From positions 1 through 6,266 of the forward strand of contig DNOQ01000279.1 of assembly GCA_003501665.1 (NCBI GenBank): a stretch of DNA of 6,266 nucleotides, in the 5' to 3' direction. The DNA comes from Bacteroidales bacterium. Its GTDB lineage: Bacteria > Bacteroidota > Bacteroidia > Bacteroidales > VadinHA17. A program made the translations under genes and the position numbers. Shown piece after piece: positions 5,841-6,266 of the stretch (the stretch's first letter is position 1; every line of letters starts with the position of its first letter). Below the pieces are notes generated by a model. It had not been told where the DNA came from and made no database searches. It worked only from the letters and a program-made list of their open reading frames with translations.

Positions 5841-6266
5841 ATGACAACAATTGAATTCAACAATAATCTGATCGGGATGAAATCAAATCTCCAAAGGTTT
5901 GCCATGAGCCTCACTTATGATCGCGATGCCGCACTGGATCTGGTACAGGACACTTATCTCAAAGCAATATCGAATAAGGATAAGTTTGTAGATTATTCAA
6001 ATCTGAAAGCATGGGTTTTTACTATCATGAAGAACACTTTCATAAACAACTACAGGCGTAATTCAAAGGAGAATACTATAATTGACGGTACGAGGGATCT
6101 CTATTATATAAATCAGCCCCACGATAAAGGGTTTGTTTCTCCCGAGTCGAATTATTCAGAAGCCGAGATTGAAAAAGCCATCGATTCACTTGAAGATGAA
6201 TTCAGGATCCCTTTCAGAATGCATATTGAAGGTTACAAGTATAAAGAGATTGCCGGTGAACTGGGA
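5841..6266 (+). CDS. ECF-family RNA polymerase sigma factor, 3' end cut by the window
   Basis: The frame is open from the ATG at 5841 to the window edge, giving 142 residues without a stop. Region 2 (about 11-75) contains DLVQDTYLKAI (33-43, core-polymerase contact), LKAWVFTIMKNTFINNYRR (55-73, the -10 melting and recognition helix) and the basic end typical of ECF sigma factors. After a linker (about 76-107), region 4 begins with AIDSLEDEFRIPFRM (113-127) and reaches GYKYKEIAGELG (131-142), the first helix of its helix-turn-helix. The -35 recognition helix and C terminus lie beyond the edge, probably about 20-30 residues more. The start is supported by a consensus promoter just upstream. No anti-sigma gene is visible, since it would be downstream. 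In this phylum such sigma factors serve either nutrient-uptake (FecR-linked) or stress responses; the window does not say which. Confidence 0.92.
   Translation, partial: MTTIEFNNNLIGMKSNLQRFAMSLTYDRDAALDLVQDTYLKAISNKDKFVDYSNLKAWVFTIMKNTFINNYRRNSKENTIIDGTRDLYYINQPHDKGFVSPESNYSEAEIEKAIDSLEDEFRIPFRMHIEGYKYKEIAGELG

Overview
The window looks like chromosome of a Bacteroidota bacterium, most likely of the Bacteroidales/Marinilabiliales type. The evidence is a C-terminal type IX secretion (T9SS) sorting domain, a Bacteroidota-type LptE lipoprotein, a GSCFA-domain protein, an ECF sigma factor of the style common in this phylum, AT-rich intergenic DNA, and promoter-like sites of the TTTG...TAnnTTTG form. 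No mobile element, CRISPR array, tRNA or rRNA was seen. The genus cannot be told from the sequence alone.

Left block (about 1-3180, minus strand). Four tightly packed genes read right to left: a receiver-less sigma-54 activator (1936-3180), lptE (1410-1952, overlapping the activator by 17 nt), an acidic TPR-like protein of unknown function (490-1404) and secG (120-485). The gaps between the last three are 5 nt and 4 nt, so this is almost certainly one operon. It ends in a strong 14-bp hairpin terminator at 61-94. The unit couples a bacterial enhancer-binding protein to outer-membrane LPS insertion (LptE) and inner-membrane protein export (SecG).

Middle block (3255-4452, plus strand). kdsB (CMP-Kdo synthetase, LPS inner core) diverges from the activator across a 74-nt gap. 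It is followed 52 nt later by a 123-residue secreted protein that is almost nothing but a signal peptide and a T9SS C-terminal sorting domain. The kdsB-regulator-lptE arrangement gives the locus an LPS/outer-envelope theme.

Right block (4485-6266). A GSCFA-domain protein on the minus strand converges on the sorting-domain gene. Upstream of it lies a 363-nt stretch (5478-5840) with no convincing gene but two inverted repeats. That stretch ends in a very good Bacteroidota promoter (5785-5816) for an ECF sigma factor gene, which starts at 5841 and is cut by the window edge after 142 codons.

Most of the window is ordinary, conserved Bacteroidota gene content. The points most worth a second look are the cargo-less T9SS sorting-domain protein, the sensor-less sigma-54 activator with a long linker joined to lptE, and the uncharacterised acidic TPR protein held between lptE and secG. 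I did not find clear evidence of a new multi-gene system.
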